In this document: positions 1-8,645 of the stretch, one piece after another
Numbering within the stretch: position 1 is the stretch's first letter
How the letters are laid out: every line of letters begins with the position of its first letter
Origin: Haloarcula sp. H-GB4
GTDB lineage: Archaea; Halobacteriota; Halobacteria; Halobacteriales; Haloarculaceae
NCBI RefSeq assembly: GCF_030848575.1
Contig: NZ_JAVDDX010000001.1
Span: 310,001-374,000, forward strand
Length of the DNA: 64,000 bases
Direction: 5' to 3'
Notes under the pieces: model-generated
Told to the model about the DNA's origin: nothing
Seen by the model: the letters and a program-made list of their open reading frames with translations, nothing else
The model's database searches: none
Position numbers and translations under genes: made by a program

Positions 1-113
1 TCGCGTTCTTCGTCTTCGTCAAGCTTGAGAAGCTCACTTCGTTCGCCTCTCAAGACACCGATAGACTCGCTAACGCTCGTCTATCGAGCCGAGGAAAGCT
101 CTTCGGACTCGTT
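1..113. repeat. Non-coding inverted repeats downstream of dnaK
   Basis: No convincing gene lies in this left-edge stretch. It holds two inverted repeats. CTTGAGA (24-30) pairs with TCTCAAG (48-54). GATAGAC (60-66) pairs with GTCTATC (79-85) around a 12-nt loop. They follow the dnaK stop on the minus strand, so they could form 3' mRNA structure or act in termination. Similar GC-rich hairpins with 'ctccgctcg' character recur at 26049-26092. The role is inferred. Confidence 0.45.
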
Positions 114-2021
114 TCACTCGTCTTCGTCGCTTTCCTCGACGTCTTCGAAGTCGGCGTCGACGTACTCTTCGCCTTGCCCGGCCGTGCCGCCCGCTGCGCC
201 GCCCGGTCCAGCAGCACCGCCGGGGCCGGCCGCGCCACCCGGACCAGCGCCCGCGGCGCCGCCTGCGGCCTGCTGGGCCTGATCCTGATACATCTGCTTC
301 CCGATTTCCTGCAGTTCCTCGCTCAGGGTTTCGGTGACCTCTTCGTAGTCCTCTTTCGTGGCGTCCTCGTCTTCGAGAACTTCCTCAACGTCCTCGATCT
401 TCGCTTCGATGTCAGACTGGAGGTCTTCGTCGATCTCTTCTTCGTTTTCTTCGAGGAGCGTCTCGGCACGGCGGACGGACGCCTCGGCCTCGTTGCGCGC
501 TTCGATGCGCTCGCGGCGCTGCTCGTCCTCTTCGGCGTGCTGTTCGGCCTCCTGTTGCATCTCCTCGATCTGATCGTCGGAGAGGCCAGCACCGCCTTCG
601 ATGGTGATGTCCTCTTTGTTGCCCGAGCCCTTGTCCTCGGCTTCGACGTTGACGATGCCGTTCTCGTCGATGTTGAACGACACCTCGATCTGGGGCGTGC
701 CTGCGGGAGCCGGTGGGATGCCCGAAAGTGCGAACGCGCCAAGCAGTTCGTTCTCCTCGGCGATCTCACGCTCGCCCTGGAAGACGCGGATCTGGACCTG
801 CGTCTGGTTGCCTTGGGCGGTCGTGAAGATCTTCGACTCCTCGGTCGGAATGGTTGTGTTCTTGTCGATGAGTCGCTCGAACAGGCCACCCTTGACCTCG
901 ACACCCAGCGAGAGCGGCGTCACGTCGAGCAGGACGATGTCGTCCACGTCGCCCGAAAGGACGCCGGCCTGAATGGCCGCGCCCAGCGCGACGGCCTCGT
1001 CGGGATTGACGTTCTTCTTGGGCTCCTGCCCGGTCATCTCCTCGACCTGGTCCTGCACTTGGGGCATCCGCGTCGAGCCACCGACGAGGATGACCTCGTC
1101 AATGTCGCTCTTGGTGTAGTCCGCGTCGGCAAGCGCCTGCTCCGTCGGGCCGACGGTGCGCTCGATGAGGTCCTCGGTGAGGGACTCGAACTTCGCGCGC
1201 GTGATCTTCTGTTCGAGGTCCAGCGGACCGTCATCCGTAGTCGCAATGAACGGGAGGTTGATGCGGGTCTCCTTGCGCGAGGAAAGCTCGATCTTGGCTT
1301 CCTCGGCGGCCTCGGTCAGGCGCTGGAGGGCCTGCCGGTCGTCGCGCAGGTCGACGCCATGTTCGGCCTCGAACTCGTCGGCAAGGTAGTCGATGATGGC
1401 GTGGTCCCAGTCGTCGCCACCGAGGTCGTTGTCACCGTTGGTCGCGACAACTTCGTAGACGCCCCCGCCTAGGTCGAGGATGGAGACGTCGAAGGTCCCG
1501 CCACCGAGGTCGTACACGAGGACGGTCTGGTCGGACTCATCGTCGAGGCCGTAGGCCATCGCGGCCGCGGTCGGCTCATTGACGATCCGTTCGACCTCGA
1601 AGCCGGCGATTTCGCCAGCGTCCTTGGTCGCTTGGCGCTGGCGGTCGTTGAAGTAGGCCGGAACCGTAATAACGGCCTTCTCGATTTCGTCGCCGAGGTA
1701 CTCCTCAGCGTCGTGTTTGATCTTCTGGAGGATCATCGCCGAGACCTGCTCGGGGGTGTACTCCTCCCCGTCCAGTTCGACCGAGTAGTCGTCCTCGCCC
1801 ATGTGGCGCTTGATCGACTGGATGGTCTCGTCGGGGTTCTTTATCGCTTGGTTCTTCGCCGGTTTCCCGACAAGCCGCTCACCGTCGTCGAACGCGACAA
1901 CGGACGGTGTTGTCCGCTCGCCTTCGCCGTTGACAATGATTTCAGGGTCGCCACCTTCCATGACCGCGAACGCGCTGTTCGTGGTCCCAAGGTCGATACC
2001 CAGAATCTTGTTGCTCGCCAT
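114..2021 (-). CDS. dnaK: Molecular chaperone DnaK (Hsp70)
   Basis: This is the ATP-dependent Hsp70 chaperone of the cytosol, working with DnaJ and GrpE. The 635-residue product is full length. It opens with the Hsp70 phosphate-binding signature [13 protein letters not shown], and further nucleotide-domain motifs follow ([27 protein letters not shown]). The substrate-binding domain contains the [10 protein letters not shown] stretch. The C-terminal tail is a GPGGAA-type repeat (roughly residues 588-615) ending in an acidic stretch, as is common in haloarchaea. The start is the ATG at 2019-2021; a TTTTAA TATA-like box lies about 30 bp upstream on the minus strand. grpE is upstream in the same orientation. 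dnaJ is not in the window and may lie beyond the left edge. Confidence 0.97.
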   Translation of the reverse strand: MASNKILGIDLGTTNSAFAVMEGGDPEIIVNGEGERTTPSVVAFDDGERLVGKPAKNQAIKNPDETIQSIKRHMGEDDYSVELDGEEYTPEQVSAMILQKIKHDAEEYLGDEIEKAVITVPAYFNDRQRQATKDAGEIAGFEVERIVNEPTAAAMAYGLDDESDQTVLVYDLGGGTFDVSILDLGGGVYEVVATNGDNDLGGDDWDHAIIDYLADEFEAEHGVDLRDDRQALQRLTEAAEEAKIELSSRKETRINLPFIATTDDGPLDLEQKITRAKFESLTEDLIERTVGPTEQALADADYTKSDIDEVILVGGSTRMPQVQDQVEEMTGQEPKKNVNPDEAVALGAAIQAGVLSGDVDDIVLLDVTPLSLGVEVKGGLFERLIDKNTTIPTEESKIFTTAQGNQTQVQIRVFQGEREIAEENELLGAFALSGIPPAPAGTPQIEVSFNIDENGIVNVEAEDKGSGNKEDITIEGGAGLSDDQIEEMQQEAEQHAEEDEQRRERIEARNEAEASVRRAETLLEENEEEIDEDLQSDIEAKIEDVEEVLEDEDATKEDYEEVTETLSEELQEIGKQMYQDQAQQAAGGAAGAGPGGAAGPGGAAGPGGAAGGTAGQGEEYVDADFEDVEESDEDE

Positions 2022-2186
2022 CTTACCCGCTCATAGCGGATTGGGCCGGTTAAAAGTTGCTAGATGTACTGATTGGAAAAACGGACAAAGGGGCCTCCTC
2101 CGGGCGGTTTTATACTCGGTGGTCTTCCCTGACCGGTGATTATTTAATGTACCGCAATACGACCGCTATACCGCCAGGGTTGCCCG
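2022..2186 (-). promoter_or_regulatory. grpE-dnaK intergenic region with TATA-like elements
   Basis: 165 bp separate grpE from dnaK, more than expected inside a tight operon. Read on the minus strand, AT-rich elements sit near 2141-2149 (TTAAATAAT), near 2109-2115 (TATAAAA) and near 2050-2056 (TTTTAA). The last is correctly spaced (about 30 bp) for a dnaK promoter. I infer that dnaK has its own promoter in addition to any read-through from grpE, as would suit a heat-shock gene. No gene is visible here. Confidence 0.45.
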
Positions 2187-2873
2187 CTACTCTTCGCTCT
2201 CGCTGACGGTGACCTGTGCCTCGCGCAGCACCTTGTCGGCCATCTCGTAGCCCGGCCGGTGGACATCGGCGATTGCCCCTTCCGGCTGGTCGCTGTCGAC
2301 GCGGGCGAGCACCTGATGCTGTGTCGGGTCGACATCTCCACCGGGATCGGGGTCGATAACTTCGACGTTCTCGGCATCGAGCACGTCGTCTAGCTGGCGA
2401 AGCGTGGACTCGACCCCCCCTCTGATATCGGAGTCCTCGTCCTGTTCAAGCGCACGCTCCAGATTGTCCCGGACGTCGAGCAGGCGCGTCACGAGGTCCT
2501 CTGTGGCACGCTTCTGTTCCTGTTCGCGGCGTTTGTCCATCCGCTTCTTGTAGTTCTGGAACTCCGCTTGCTTGCGCTTGAGCTTCTCCTCTAGCTCCTC
2601 GATGTCATCGTCCTGCTGTTCGACCTGCGATTCGAGACTGTCTACGCGCGTCCGCAGCGCGGAGAGTTCTCGAGCGATATCTTCAGGGTCCGATTCAGTG
2701 ACCCGGTCGATCAGGTCCTCGTCGACATCGGACTCACCAAGGTCGACCTTGTCCGCATCGAAATCTTCAGGCGCATCCTCGAGATCAGCGTCGACGTCGC
2801 CGTCCGCTTGCGCTTCGCTCGCGGTCGACTCTTCTGTCGCGGCCGTGTCGTCGGCTGCGTCCTGCTCGGTCAT
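2187..2873 (-). CDS. grpE: Nucleotide exchange factor GrpE
   Basis: This co-chaperone releases ADP from DnaK. The 228-residue protein has a long acidic N-terminal extension (about residues 1-65). A predicted coiled coil rich in Glu, Lys and Gln follows (about 70-125, containing EELEEKLKRKQAEFQNYKKR). The C-terminal beta domain ends with HRPGYEMADKVLREAQVTVS, the typical GrpE signature (G-x-x-x-x-x-R-x-L-R-x-A-x-V). The start ATG is at 2871-2873, 686 bases from the stop. It is upstream of and co-oriented with dnaK, the usual archaeal arrangement acquired from bacteria. Confidence 0.95.
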   Translation of the reverse strand: MTEQDAADDTAATEESTASEAQADGDVDADLEDAPEDFDADKVDLGESDVDEDLIDRVTESDPEDIARELSALRTRVDSLESQVEQQDDDIEELEEKLKRKQAEFQNYKKRMDKRREQEQKRATEDLVTRLLDVRDNLERALEQDEDSDIRGGVESTLRQLDDVLDAENVEVIDPDPGGDVDPTQHQVLARVDSDQPEGAIADVHRPGYEMADKVLREAQVTVSESEE

Positions 2874-2948
2874 ATCCGATAGAAGTCGTCACGTGGATAA
2901 AAGGATTCAGAAACGGCGTGGCGGTGATACTGTCCGGTGGGGTCGGCG

Positions 2949-3140
2949 TCACAGGACGAAGCTAACGACCATCAGGACGAGGAAGACGACGACGAGAATC
3001 TTCGCGATTCGCATACTGAGCCCCGCCACACCGCTTAGTCCGGCCAGCCCGGCAACGACAGCGAGGACGAGAAACAACAGCGCCAGTTCGAGGAACCCGC
3101 CACCGGGCTGGAGCGGGACTGCAGTTAGTAGGTGGTTCAT
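2949..3140 (-). CDS. Small hydrophobic membrane protein (DUF1328-like)
   Basis: This 63-residue protein has two hydrophobic segments, about residues 15-38 (LELALLFLVLAVVAGLAGL) and 43-62 (IAKILVVVFLVLMVVSFVL). The size, the AGLAGLSG loop and the two-helix layout resemble the DUF1328/YtjA family of small membrane proteins of unknown function. The ATG at 3138-3140 is chosen because residues upstream of it look non-coding and an AT-rich element (TATATATAA, about 3171-3179) lies about 33 bp upstream on the minus strand. It is co-oriented with grpE but probably separately transcribed. Confidence 0.75.
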   Translation of the reverse strand: MNHLLTAVPLQPGGGFLELALLFLVLAVVAGLAGLSGVAGLSMRIAKILVVVFLVLMVVSFVL

Positions 3141-3184
3141 GACGTTGTGTACCGCCCCATCCTGATTTATTATATATAACCTAA

Positions 3185-3805
3185 TCAGGGACCGACAGTG
3201 AACGCGCTCGGATCGTACTGGAACCGCGTCCGGTAGGTTTCCCACTCGTCGAGCTCTTCGAGACGGTACTTGCTGAACGATGGGTTCCGAACCAGCTCCA
3301 GCTCAGCGAGCCGTTCCTGAACCGGGTCGAACAGGGCCGCCCAGTCGAGTTCCTGGAGCGATTCATCCGGCTCCGCCTCACTCTTGGTAAAGGTCAACCC
3401 GTCGTCAGTTCGTTCAATGGTCCCGTACTGGTACCGGCTCCAGACGGTGTACTCGCCGAACGGAACGGTCTCAGTCGGTGGCGGTGGTCGGCGGTACTGC
3501 GCCTGGAACCGCTGGTGTGTCTCACCGCCGCCCCACAGCACTCCTCGGGTGAGGAGTTTGATACGCTGGTTGGCATCCACGCCGCTGTTGTAGATGATGC
3601 GCGCATGCTCGTACTCACTGGACTGGAACTGTTCGGCGACGCTGTCGTCGTGGTGAATGTCGACCTCGTGTTGATACGGCAACGGCGTCCGGAAGGCGCG
3701 CTCGAGCACCGAGACCGTCTCAGCGCCCCGGCGCAGGTCTTCGTACGGCCCCGTTCCACGCCACTGCGCCGGGTCGGCCTCGTTGGGGTCGACCCATCGA
3801 TCCAT
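3185..3805 (-). CDS. Conserved haloarchaeal protein of unknown function
   Basis: This 206-residue soluble acidic protein has no family I can name. It has no signal peptide or membrane segment. It is rich in Arg, Tyr and Trp and contains a Pro run (RRPPPPTETVPFGEYTVWSR, near residues 104-123). The C-terminal half reads like a helical segment (DPVQERLAELELVRNPSFSKYRLEEL in part). The start ATG at 3803-3805 follows cbf5 by about 60 bp in the same orientation, so it could be the last gene of the adk-cbf5 transcription block. Codon use matches its neighbours, which supports a real gene. Confidence 0.8.
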   Translation of the reverse strand: MDRWVDPNEADPAQWRGTGPYEDLRRGAETVSVLERAFRTPLPYQHEVDIHHDDSVAEQFQSSEYEHARIIYNSGVDANQRIKLLTRGVLWGGGETHQRFQAQYRRPPPPTETVPFGEYTVWSRYQYGTIERTDDGLTFTKSEAEPDESLQELDWAALFDPVQERLAELELVRNPSFSKYRLEELDEWETYRTRFQYDPSAFTVGP

Positions 3806-3865
3806 GCTACCAATATGCGGTATGTGGTCTTAGTTTTTCCCGCGGGGCGGGTGGGTTCGCCGTTT

Positions 3866-4756
3866 TCACACCAACACGCGGTCGAGTTCGACAACGAGGC
3901 CGCTATCGGCGTCCGAGTCGCCGACGAGCGTCCCCAGGCAGACCGCAGCGCCGTCGGGAGTGACGGAGACGACTTGGGAATCCACCTCGGGTGTCGCTCC
4001 ACCCACTTCCGCCGGCCCGGTCTCGATGACGCCCGGCGCGTACACCGGCGCGCCCTCGGCGACTTCACGGGCGGCGCTGGGCGCAATCGTGACCCGTGGC
4101 AGGTGGGACAGCGCGCGCTCTGCCGGCTGGATAATCTCCCGTAGTTGCGTTTCGTCCCCGTCTGCAGCAAAGGCCAGCGCGTCCACGAGGTCGTGCATCG
4201 TTGATAGCGATCCGTCGTCAAAGGTGCCGGTCGCCGTCCGACGGAGGTCGCCCATATGTGCGCCGGTCCCCGCCGCCAGCCCGATATCGTGACACAGTTT
4301 CCGGATGTAAGTCCCCGAGGCGCACCGGACTCGCAGGAGCAGCCGGCGCTCGCCCTGTTCAAGGATATCCAGTGAGTGAATCCGGCGGGAACGCAACTGG
4401 CGCTTCACTGCGCTCTTTCGCGGTGGCTTCTGGTAGATGTCCGTCTCGAACTCGGCGACGATATCCGCGATATCGGCCGGAGCCTGGTCGTGGAGTTCGA
4501 GCACCGTCACGTACTCCTTGATGGCGTTGTCGAACACCTGGGCCATCCGAGCGGCATCACCGAGCAACACGGGCAGACAGCCCGTCACTTTCGGGTCGAG
4601 GGTTCCGCCGTGGGCAACCCGGTCTTGACCGGTGGCGTCGCGAATCCAGGCCGCGACCTGATGGGCCGACGGGCCCGGGGGTTTATCCAGGTTGACGACG
4701 CCGAACGAGCGAAGCGAATCAAGATCCCGTTCGTCGGGCGGGGCACGGAGTGTCAT
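3866..4756 (-). CDS. cbf5: tRNA/rRNA pseudouridine synthase Cbf5 (TruB family)
   Basis: This is the catalytic subunit of the archaeal H/ACA RNP; archaeal Cbf5 can also modify tRNA U55. The 296-residue protein has the N-terminal VNLDKPPGPSAHQVAAWIRD motif and the catalytic motif GGTLDPKVTGCLPVLL, with the nucleophilic Asp at residue 54. The LRVRCASGTYIRKLCHDIG motif of TruB/Cbf5 proteins lies near residues 160-178. A C-terminal PUA-type domain covers about residues 215-296. It starts 4 bp after the cmk stop, so the two genes are almost certainly co-transcribed. Confidence 0.93.
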   Translation of the reverse strand: MTLRAPPDERDLDSLRSFGVVNLDKPPGPSAHQVAAWIRDATGQDRVAHGGTLDPKVTGCLPVLLGDAARMAQVFDNAIKEYVTVLELHDQAPADIADIVAEFETDIYQKPPRKSAVKRQLRSRRIHSLDILEQGERRLLLRVRCASGTYIRKLCHDIGLAAGTGAHMGDLRRTATGTFDDGSLSTMHDLVDALAFAADGDETQLREIIQPAERALSHLPRVTIAPSAAREVAEGAPVYAPGVIETGPAEVGGATPEVDSQVVSVTPDGAAVCLGTLVGDSDADSGLVVELDRVLV

Positions 4757-4760
4757 CGGC

Positions 4761-5339
4761 TCAGAACTCGTACCGGACGTTCTCGACCGGTGCCTTCCCC
4801 TCGTCGCCGTCGGAGCTGTACGATTCGACGGCGTGGAGCGTCACACTCAGCACGCCCTGTGGGTCCCAGCGGGCGGTGTTGACCGACAGGTCGTAGATAG
4901 AGAGGTCGTCGAAGTCGATGTCGTAGTAGTCGCTGTAACGCTGAGCCTCGCTCTCACCGCGTTCACGCGTCTCAGTCTTGGCCTGTTCGAAAGGCTTGTT
5001 CTCCCGCGTCGCGATGCGGTCGGCGCGCACGTCGAGCGGCGCGGTCAGCCACAGCTTTATATCGGCGTACTCACCCGCCATCCAGCCGGCGAGTCGAGAC
5101 TCCAGCACGAGGTCGTCACGCTCGGCAGCAATGTCCCGCAGTCGACGGTCCAGATCGCGGTCGATCTGGTCGTCCTCCTCTGCGGCTTTGTTCAGTTCGA
5201 GCGGTGTCATCCCACGCTCCTCAGCCAGCGAGCGGAAGATGTCACCGCCGCTGACGTGCTCGTAGCTCAGGGCGTCGGCCAGGCTCTTGGCAAGTGTGCT
5301 CTTGCCGCTGCCGGCCGGGCCGGAGACGGTAATCAACAT
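4761..5339 (-). CDS. cmk: Cytidylate kinase, archaeal type
   Basis: This enzyme phosphorylates CMP/dCMP to the diphosphate in pyrimidine nucleotide metabolism. The 192-residue product is the short archaeal type. The P-loop GPAGSGKS is at residues 7-14, followed by HVSGGDIFR, which matches the nucleotide-binding region of Cmk (SGGxxFR). A lid region rich in Arg follows ([13 protein letters not shown]). It lies between the DUF106 gene and cbf5; the adk-DUF106-cmk-cbf5 order is common in archaea. Confidence 0.92.
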   Translation of the reverse strand: MLITVSGPAGSGKSTLAKSLADALSYEHVSGGDIFRSLAEERGMTPLELNKAAEEDDQIDRDLDRRLRDIAAERDDLVLESRLAGWMAGEYADIKLWLTAPLDVRADRIATRENKPFEQAKTETRERGESEAQRYSDYYDIDFDDLSIYDLSVNTARWDPQGVLSVTLHAVESYSSDGDEGKAPVENVRYEF

Positions 5340-5384
5340 AGAGATGTTCGGGGGGCCCCGATAGAAAGGGCTGTCTCTTCGCGC

Positions 5385-6275
5385 CTATCCGGTCGGCGAC
5401 GTCTCGACATTGAGCGCCTTCCGGATGATCTGGGTGAACGACAGCGAGCACAGGAAGTACCAGACAATCCACGCTTGGACCGGGCCGGCAACGCTGTTGC
5501 TCCACGCTTCGACTTCGCCGAAGATGGGGAGCGTAATCACCGGGCTCGCGTCGACGCCGGCTCCGAAGACAATCCAGTAGAGCCAGAGGAACAGCGGGAT
5601 GTTGACCAGCATGATCCACACCATCGGGCGGAACTGCTGTTTGAACATCCCCATCTGGTCTGTCATCAGCTCCATCTGCTCGTCTTCGAGGCGGTCCAGC
5701 GCCTCCTGGTCGTCGCGTTCCTTTGCGGCTTTGCGACGCTCTTTGAGGTCTTCCATCTTCTCCTGATGGTCGCTCATCCCCGACATGTCCATGAGATTGT
5801 CCTGCAGAATCGTCGAGGTGGTTCCGGTGATAATCGCAAGCACCAGGATAACGACGTAAAACGGCAGCATATCGTTGAGCGGCCCGAGGACGATATTGAT
5901 GACGTCGCCCGCGATAACGTCGCGGACTGAGGTCATGGAGTAGCCGGCAAACAGGCCGAGCGTTCCGAGGCCGGCGAGCTTGTCCCACTTCGACCAGCCA
6001 CCGTCCTCATCATCATCGCTCGGTGCCGCATCAGACTCTTCGAGCGCCTCGCGGACGCCCTCGGGGTCGTCGATAACGAACCCCTCGCCGTCGGCGTCGA
6101 TAAGCAGGCCGGACTCGATGAGCCGGCCCCACTCGCCGCTCGTGAGGTCGTCGCTCACGTCGCTCCAGGTGACGGTCCCGTTCTCTTCGGCCGCAGCGAG
6201 TACCGTCAAGAGCGCATCAGTCATTGCCTCGCCGTCTTCGGCGAGTCGTTCTACCTTCGGCGCGGTACGTGCCAT
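5385..6275 (-). CDS. DUF106/EMC3-type membrane protein (Oxa1-superfamily insertase-like)
   Basis: This 296-residue protein has an N-terminal winged-helix-like segment (about residues 15-80, TVLAAAEENGTVTWSDVSDD) and an acidic linker. The membrane domain has hydrophobic segments near 98-125, 130-155, 212-240 and 255-285. A charged coiled-coil hairpin (about 165-210, KMEDLKERRKAAKERDDQEA) lies between the second and third segments. This is the layout of archaeal DUF106 proteins, which are related to EMC3 and YidC and are thought to help insert membrane proteins. It sits between adk and cmk, the usual archaeal context. The N-terminal winged-helix assignment is my inference. Confidence 0.88.
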   Translation of the reverse strand: MARTAPKVERLAEDGEAMTDALLTVLAAAEENGTVTWSDVSDDLTSGEWGRLIESGLLIDADGEGFVIDDPEGVREALEESDAAPSDDDEDGGWSKWDKLAGLGTLGLFAGYSMTSVRDVIAGDVINIVLGPLNDMLPFYVVILVLAIITGTTSTILQDNLMDMSGMSDHQEKMEDLKERRKAAKERDDQEALDRLEDEQMELMTDQMGMFKQQFRPMVWIMLVNIPLFLWLYWIVFGAGVDASPVITLPIFGEVEAWSNSVAGPVQAWIVWYFLCSLSFTQIIRKALNVETSPTG

Positions 6276-6353
6276 TGTGTGTGCTTGAGGTGCGACGGCA
6301 TATCAACGTTTTACTCTGACTGTCTCGACTTCGAACGGTAGTTCCGTCGCGTC

Positions 6354-7004
6354 TCAGGCCGTGTGTGCGTCGACAGCGTCCTGAATCTCGCTCCAGACTT
6401 CGTCGGGCGTCTGCTCGCCGTCGATGGCGACGAAGCCGTCGTGGTCTCCGTAGTGGTCGATGACCGGGGCAGTGTTGTCGTCGAACACGTCCAGTCGGTT
6501 GCGGACGGACTCCTCGTTGTCGTCGTCACGCTGGATGAGGTCTCCGCCACATTCGTCACAGACACCGTCGTCCTCGGGCTGATTGAACTCGACGTGGTAG
6601 TTCGTTCCGCAGTCGTCACAGACCCGCCGGCCCGTGAGTCGGTCGACCAGTTCCTCGCGGGACACGTCCAGCGAGAGGATTACATCGAGGTCGGTCATTC
6701 CTTCCAGTTCCTCGGCTTGTTCGAGGTTGCGCGGATAGCCGTCGAGCACGAACCCGTCGGCTTGCGAGAGGGCTTCATCGACGATAGCGTTGACTACCGC
6801 GTCCGGCACGAGATCGCCCGCTTCCATGTATTCGCGGGGCGTGTCGTACTCGGTGTCCATGTCGCTGATATCCATGTCCTTGTTCGCCCGAAGGGCGTCA
6901 CCAGTCGTGATGTGCTCGACGCCATACGCTTCGGCGAGGTTGGCGCTCTGGGTTCCTTTGCCGGCTCCCGGCGGCCCAACAATCAGGATTCGCGGATTCG
7001 ACAT
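6354..7004 (-). CDS. adk: Adenylate kinase
   Basis: This enzyme interconverts ATP + AMP and 2 ADP. The 216-residue protein begins [20 protein letters not shown]; the P-loop is at residues 10-18. The AMP-binding/LID motif DGYPRN is present. The LID domain carries a four-cysteine zinc knuckle (CDDCGTNYH ... CDECGGD). The ATG at 7002-7004 is chosen because the P-loop then sits at the expected distance; the frame stays open upstream but that part has no family resemblance. It is first in the adk-DUF106-cmk-cbf5 block and divergent from the peroxiredoxin gene. Confidence 0.96.
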   Translation of the reverse strand: MSNPRILIVGPPGAGKGTQSANLAEAYGVEHITTGDALRANKDMDISDMDTEYDTPREYMEAGDLVPDAVVNAIVDEALSQADGFVLDGYPRNLEQAEELEGMTDLDVILSLDVSREELVDRLTGRRVCDDCGTNYHVEFNQPEDDGVCDECGGDLIQRDDDNEESVRNRLDVFDDNTAPVIDHYGDHDGFVAIDGEQTPDEVWSEIQDAVDAHTA

Positions 7005-7109
7005 AGTCAGCGTTTCCAAGGGGTCGGTTAAATGGTTGTCCAAATCATGCTGGCGGGTCACGCTGCCGCCACCCAAAGGTGTGTAGGCGTCCCGGGCCAA
7101 TACGGGATC

Positions 7110-7553
7110 ATGCTTGAACCCGGCACACCGGCCCCCGACATCAGGGCACAGAACCAGTTCGGCGAGACCGTCTCGCCCGACTTCGATGCGCCGACCGTGC
7201 TGTACTTCTATCCCGAAGATTTCACGGGCGGCTGTACCATTGAAGCCCGGGACTTCCAGGAACACCTCCCGCAGTTCCGTGAAGGCGGTATCACCGTCTA
7301 CGGCGTCTCGATGGACGACGTGGCGACCCACGACGAGTTCGCCGAGGAGGAAGGACTGCTGTATGACCTGCTGGCCGACCCCGATGGGACCGTCGCCGAA
7401 GCGTTCGGTCTAGACACCAGCGGCGGCCGGACGGACCGCCGGACGTTCGTGCTGGCCGACGGCGAAATCAAGTCCGTCTACGACCCGGACCCCAAGGGCC
7501 ACGCCGAGGCAGTGCTCCGAGACGTTCGCAACGAGTACGTGCAGGGCGGATAG
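7110..7553 (+). CDS. bcp: Peroxiredoxin of the BCP/AhpC-TSA family, apparently 1-Cys
   Basis: This thiol peroxidase reduces hydroperoxides. The 147-residue protein has the peroxidatic motif PEDFTGGC (PxxxTxxC, Cys42). It is the only cysteine in the protein: the resolving Cys usually found five residues later in BCP proteins is Arg here (CTIEAR). A 1-Cys mechanism using an external thiol is therefore inferred. The start ATG at 7110 precedes [12 protein letters not shown], the normal N-terminus of the family. It is divergent from adk with about 105 bp between the start codons. Confidence 0.93.
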   Translation: MLEPGTPAPDIRAQNQFGETVSPDFDAPTVLYFYPEDFTGGCTIEARDFQEHLPQFREGGITVYGVSMDDVATHDEFAEEEGLLYDLLADPDGTVAEAFGLDTSGGRTDRRTFVLADGEIKSVYDPDPKGHAEAVLRDVRNEYVQGG

Positions 7554-7646
7554 ACACGCTGCTTTCCAACCTATTCAGAATCTGACACGACAGCCGGTAC
7601 GGGCGGGGCCGTCCGGCTGTGTGACAGCGGCGGCGGACCGTCAGTC

Positions 7647-8522
7647 CTAGAACACTTCAGCGCCGCCGCCGATACGCGTCTGATAGACGCGGGCGTCGAC
7701 ACCGCGTTCGCCGAAGGCGTCGAGCATCGTACTCGCAATCTTTCGGCGGTTTTCTTCGGCACACGCGGCGATGACTGTAGGACCGGCCCCAGAGATGGTG
7801 ACGCCAGTCGCACCGGCCGCCAGCGCGGCCTCGCGGACCTGTTCGTAGCCGTCGATGAGTTTCGCGCGAGCCGGTGTCACCACGGTGTCGTGCATCCCCT
7901 GACCGACGAGTTCGGGGTCGTCGCGGTGCATCCCGGTCGTTAGCGCCGCGGCGTTACCCACTGTCTCTACCATCTGGTCGATGCGGGCAGTCTCTGGGAC
8001 GACGTTACGCGCGTCCCGCGTCGAAACGACGATATCGGGCAGACACGCGACAAGCGGGATATCGGCGTCGACCTGTGTGACGCCTTTGTCGGTCGCGATG
8101 GTGAATCCGCCCATAATCGAGGGGGCGACGTTGTCGTCGTGGGCGTCTCCAGAGACAACAGCCTCGCCCTTGGCGGCGATAGGGACCAGTTCCTCGCGGG
8201 AGTAGCCACGGTCGTACAGTTCGTTCAGCCCGACGGCCGCTGCGGCGGCGCTGGCCGCGGAGGAGCCAAGCCCCGACGCGGGACGGACACCCTTGTCTAT
8301 CTGAATGCGTGCCGGCGCATCGAGTGCGTCAGCGACCGCGCCGACGGTGTTCTTGTCGGGGTCCTCCGGGATATACTGGCTGCCAGCGCCGGTTACTTCG
8401 ATGGTCACCCGGTCGGCTTTCTCCAGACGGACAACGTCGGCCGGACGCTCCAGTGCAACGCCGAACACGTCGAAGCCGCTCCCGAGGTTCGCACTGGTAG
8501 CCGGCGCCCGGACTGTCAGCAT
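7647..8522 (-). CDS. thrB: Homoserine kinase
   Basis: This GHMP-family kinase makes O-phospho-L-homoserine for threonine synthesis. The 291-residue product starts MLTVRAPATSANLGSGFDVF, the conserved N-terminus of the family. The ATP-binding motif is RPASGLGSSAASAAAA (near residues 81-96), and the C-terminal GHMP motif is GVTISGAGPTVIA. The ATG at 8520-8522 is chosen because conservation begins there; the open frame continues upstream without family resemblance. It faces the divergent histidine kinase gene across about 120 bp. Confidence 0.95.
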   Translation of the reverse strand: MLTVRAPATSANLGSGFDVFGVALERPADVVRLEKADRVTIEVTGAGSQYIPEDPDKNTVGAVADALDAPARIQIDKGVRPASGLGSSAASAAAAAVGLNELYDRGYSREELVPIAAKGEAVVSGDAHDDNVAPSIMGGFTIATDKGVTQVDADIPLVACLPDIVVSTRDARNVVPETARIDQMVETVGNAAALTTGMHRDDPELVGQGMHDTVVTPARAKLIDGYEQVREAALAAGATGVTISGAGPTVIAACAEENRRKIASTMLDAFGERGVDARVYQTRIGGGAEVF

Positions 8523-8645
8523 GCCTGCGAGTTTCAGCAGTGTAGGCAAAAAGGTAGCGAACCAACACTGTGGCCGTTTCCCAGTACTGAGAACGCGGCC
8601 CAAAGGCATAATACCGGGAAACCTGACGTTGGAATAGGTATCGCT

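Noticed and set aside
180..260. Tandem GC-rich repeat resembling a satellite
   Set aside because: It encodes the GPGGAA-type tail of DnaK, a known feature of haloarchaeal Hsp70 proteins.
174..1472. Long open frame antisense to dnaK
   Set aside because: It lies wholly opposite an unmistakable gene, its composition is that of an antisense GC-rich frame, and it has no family features or promoter.
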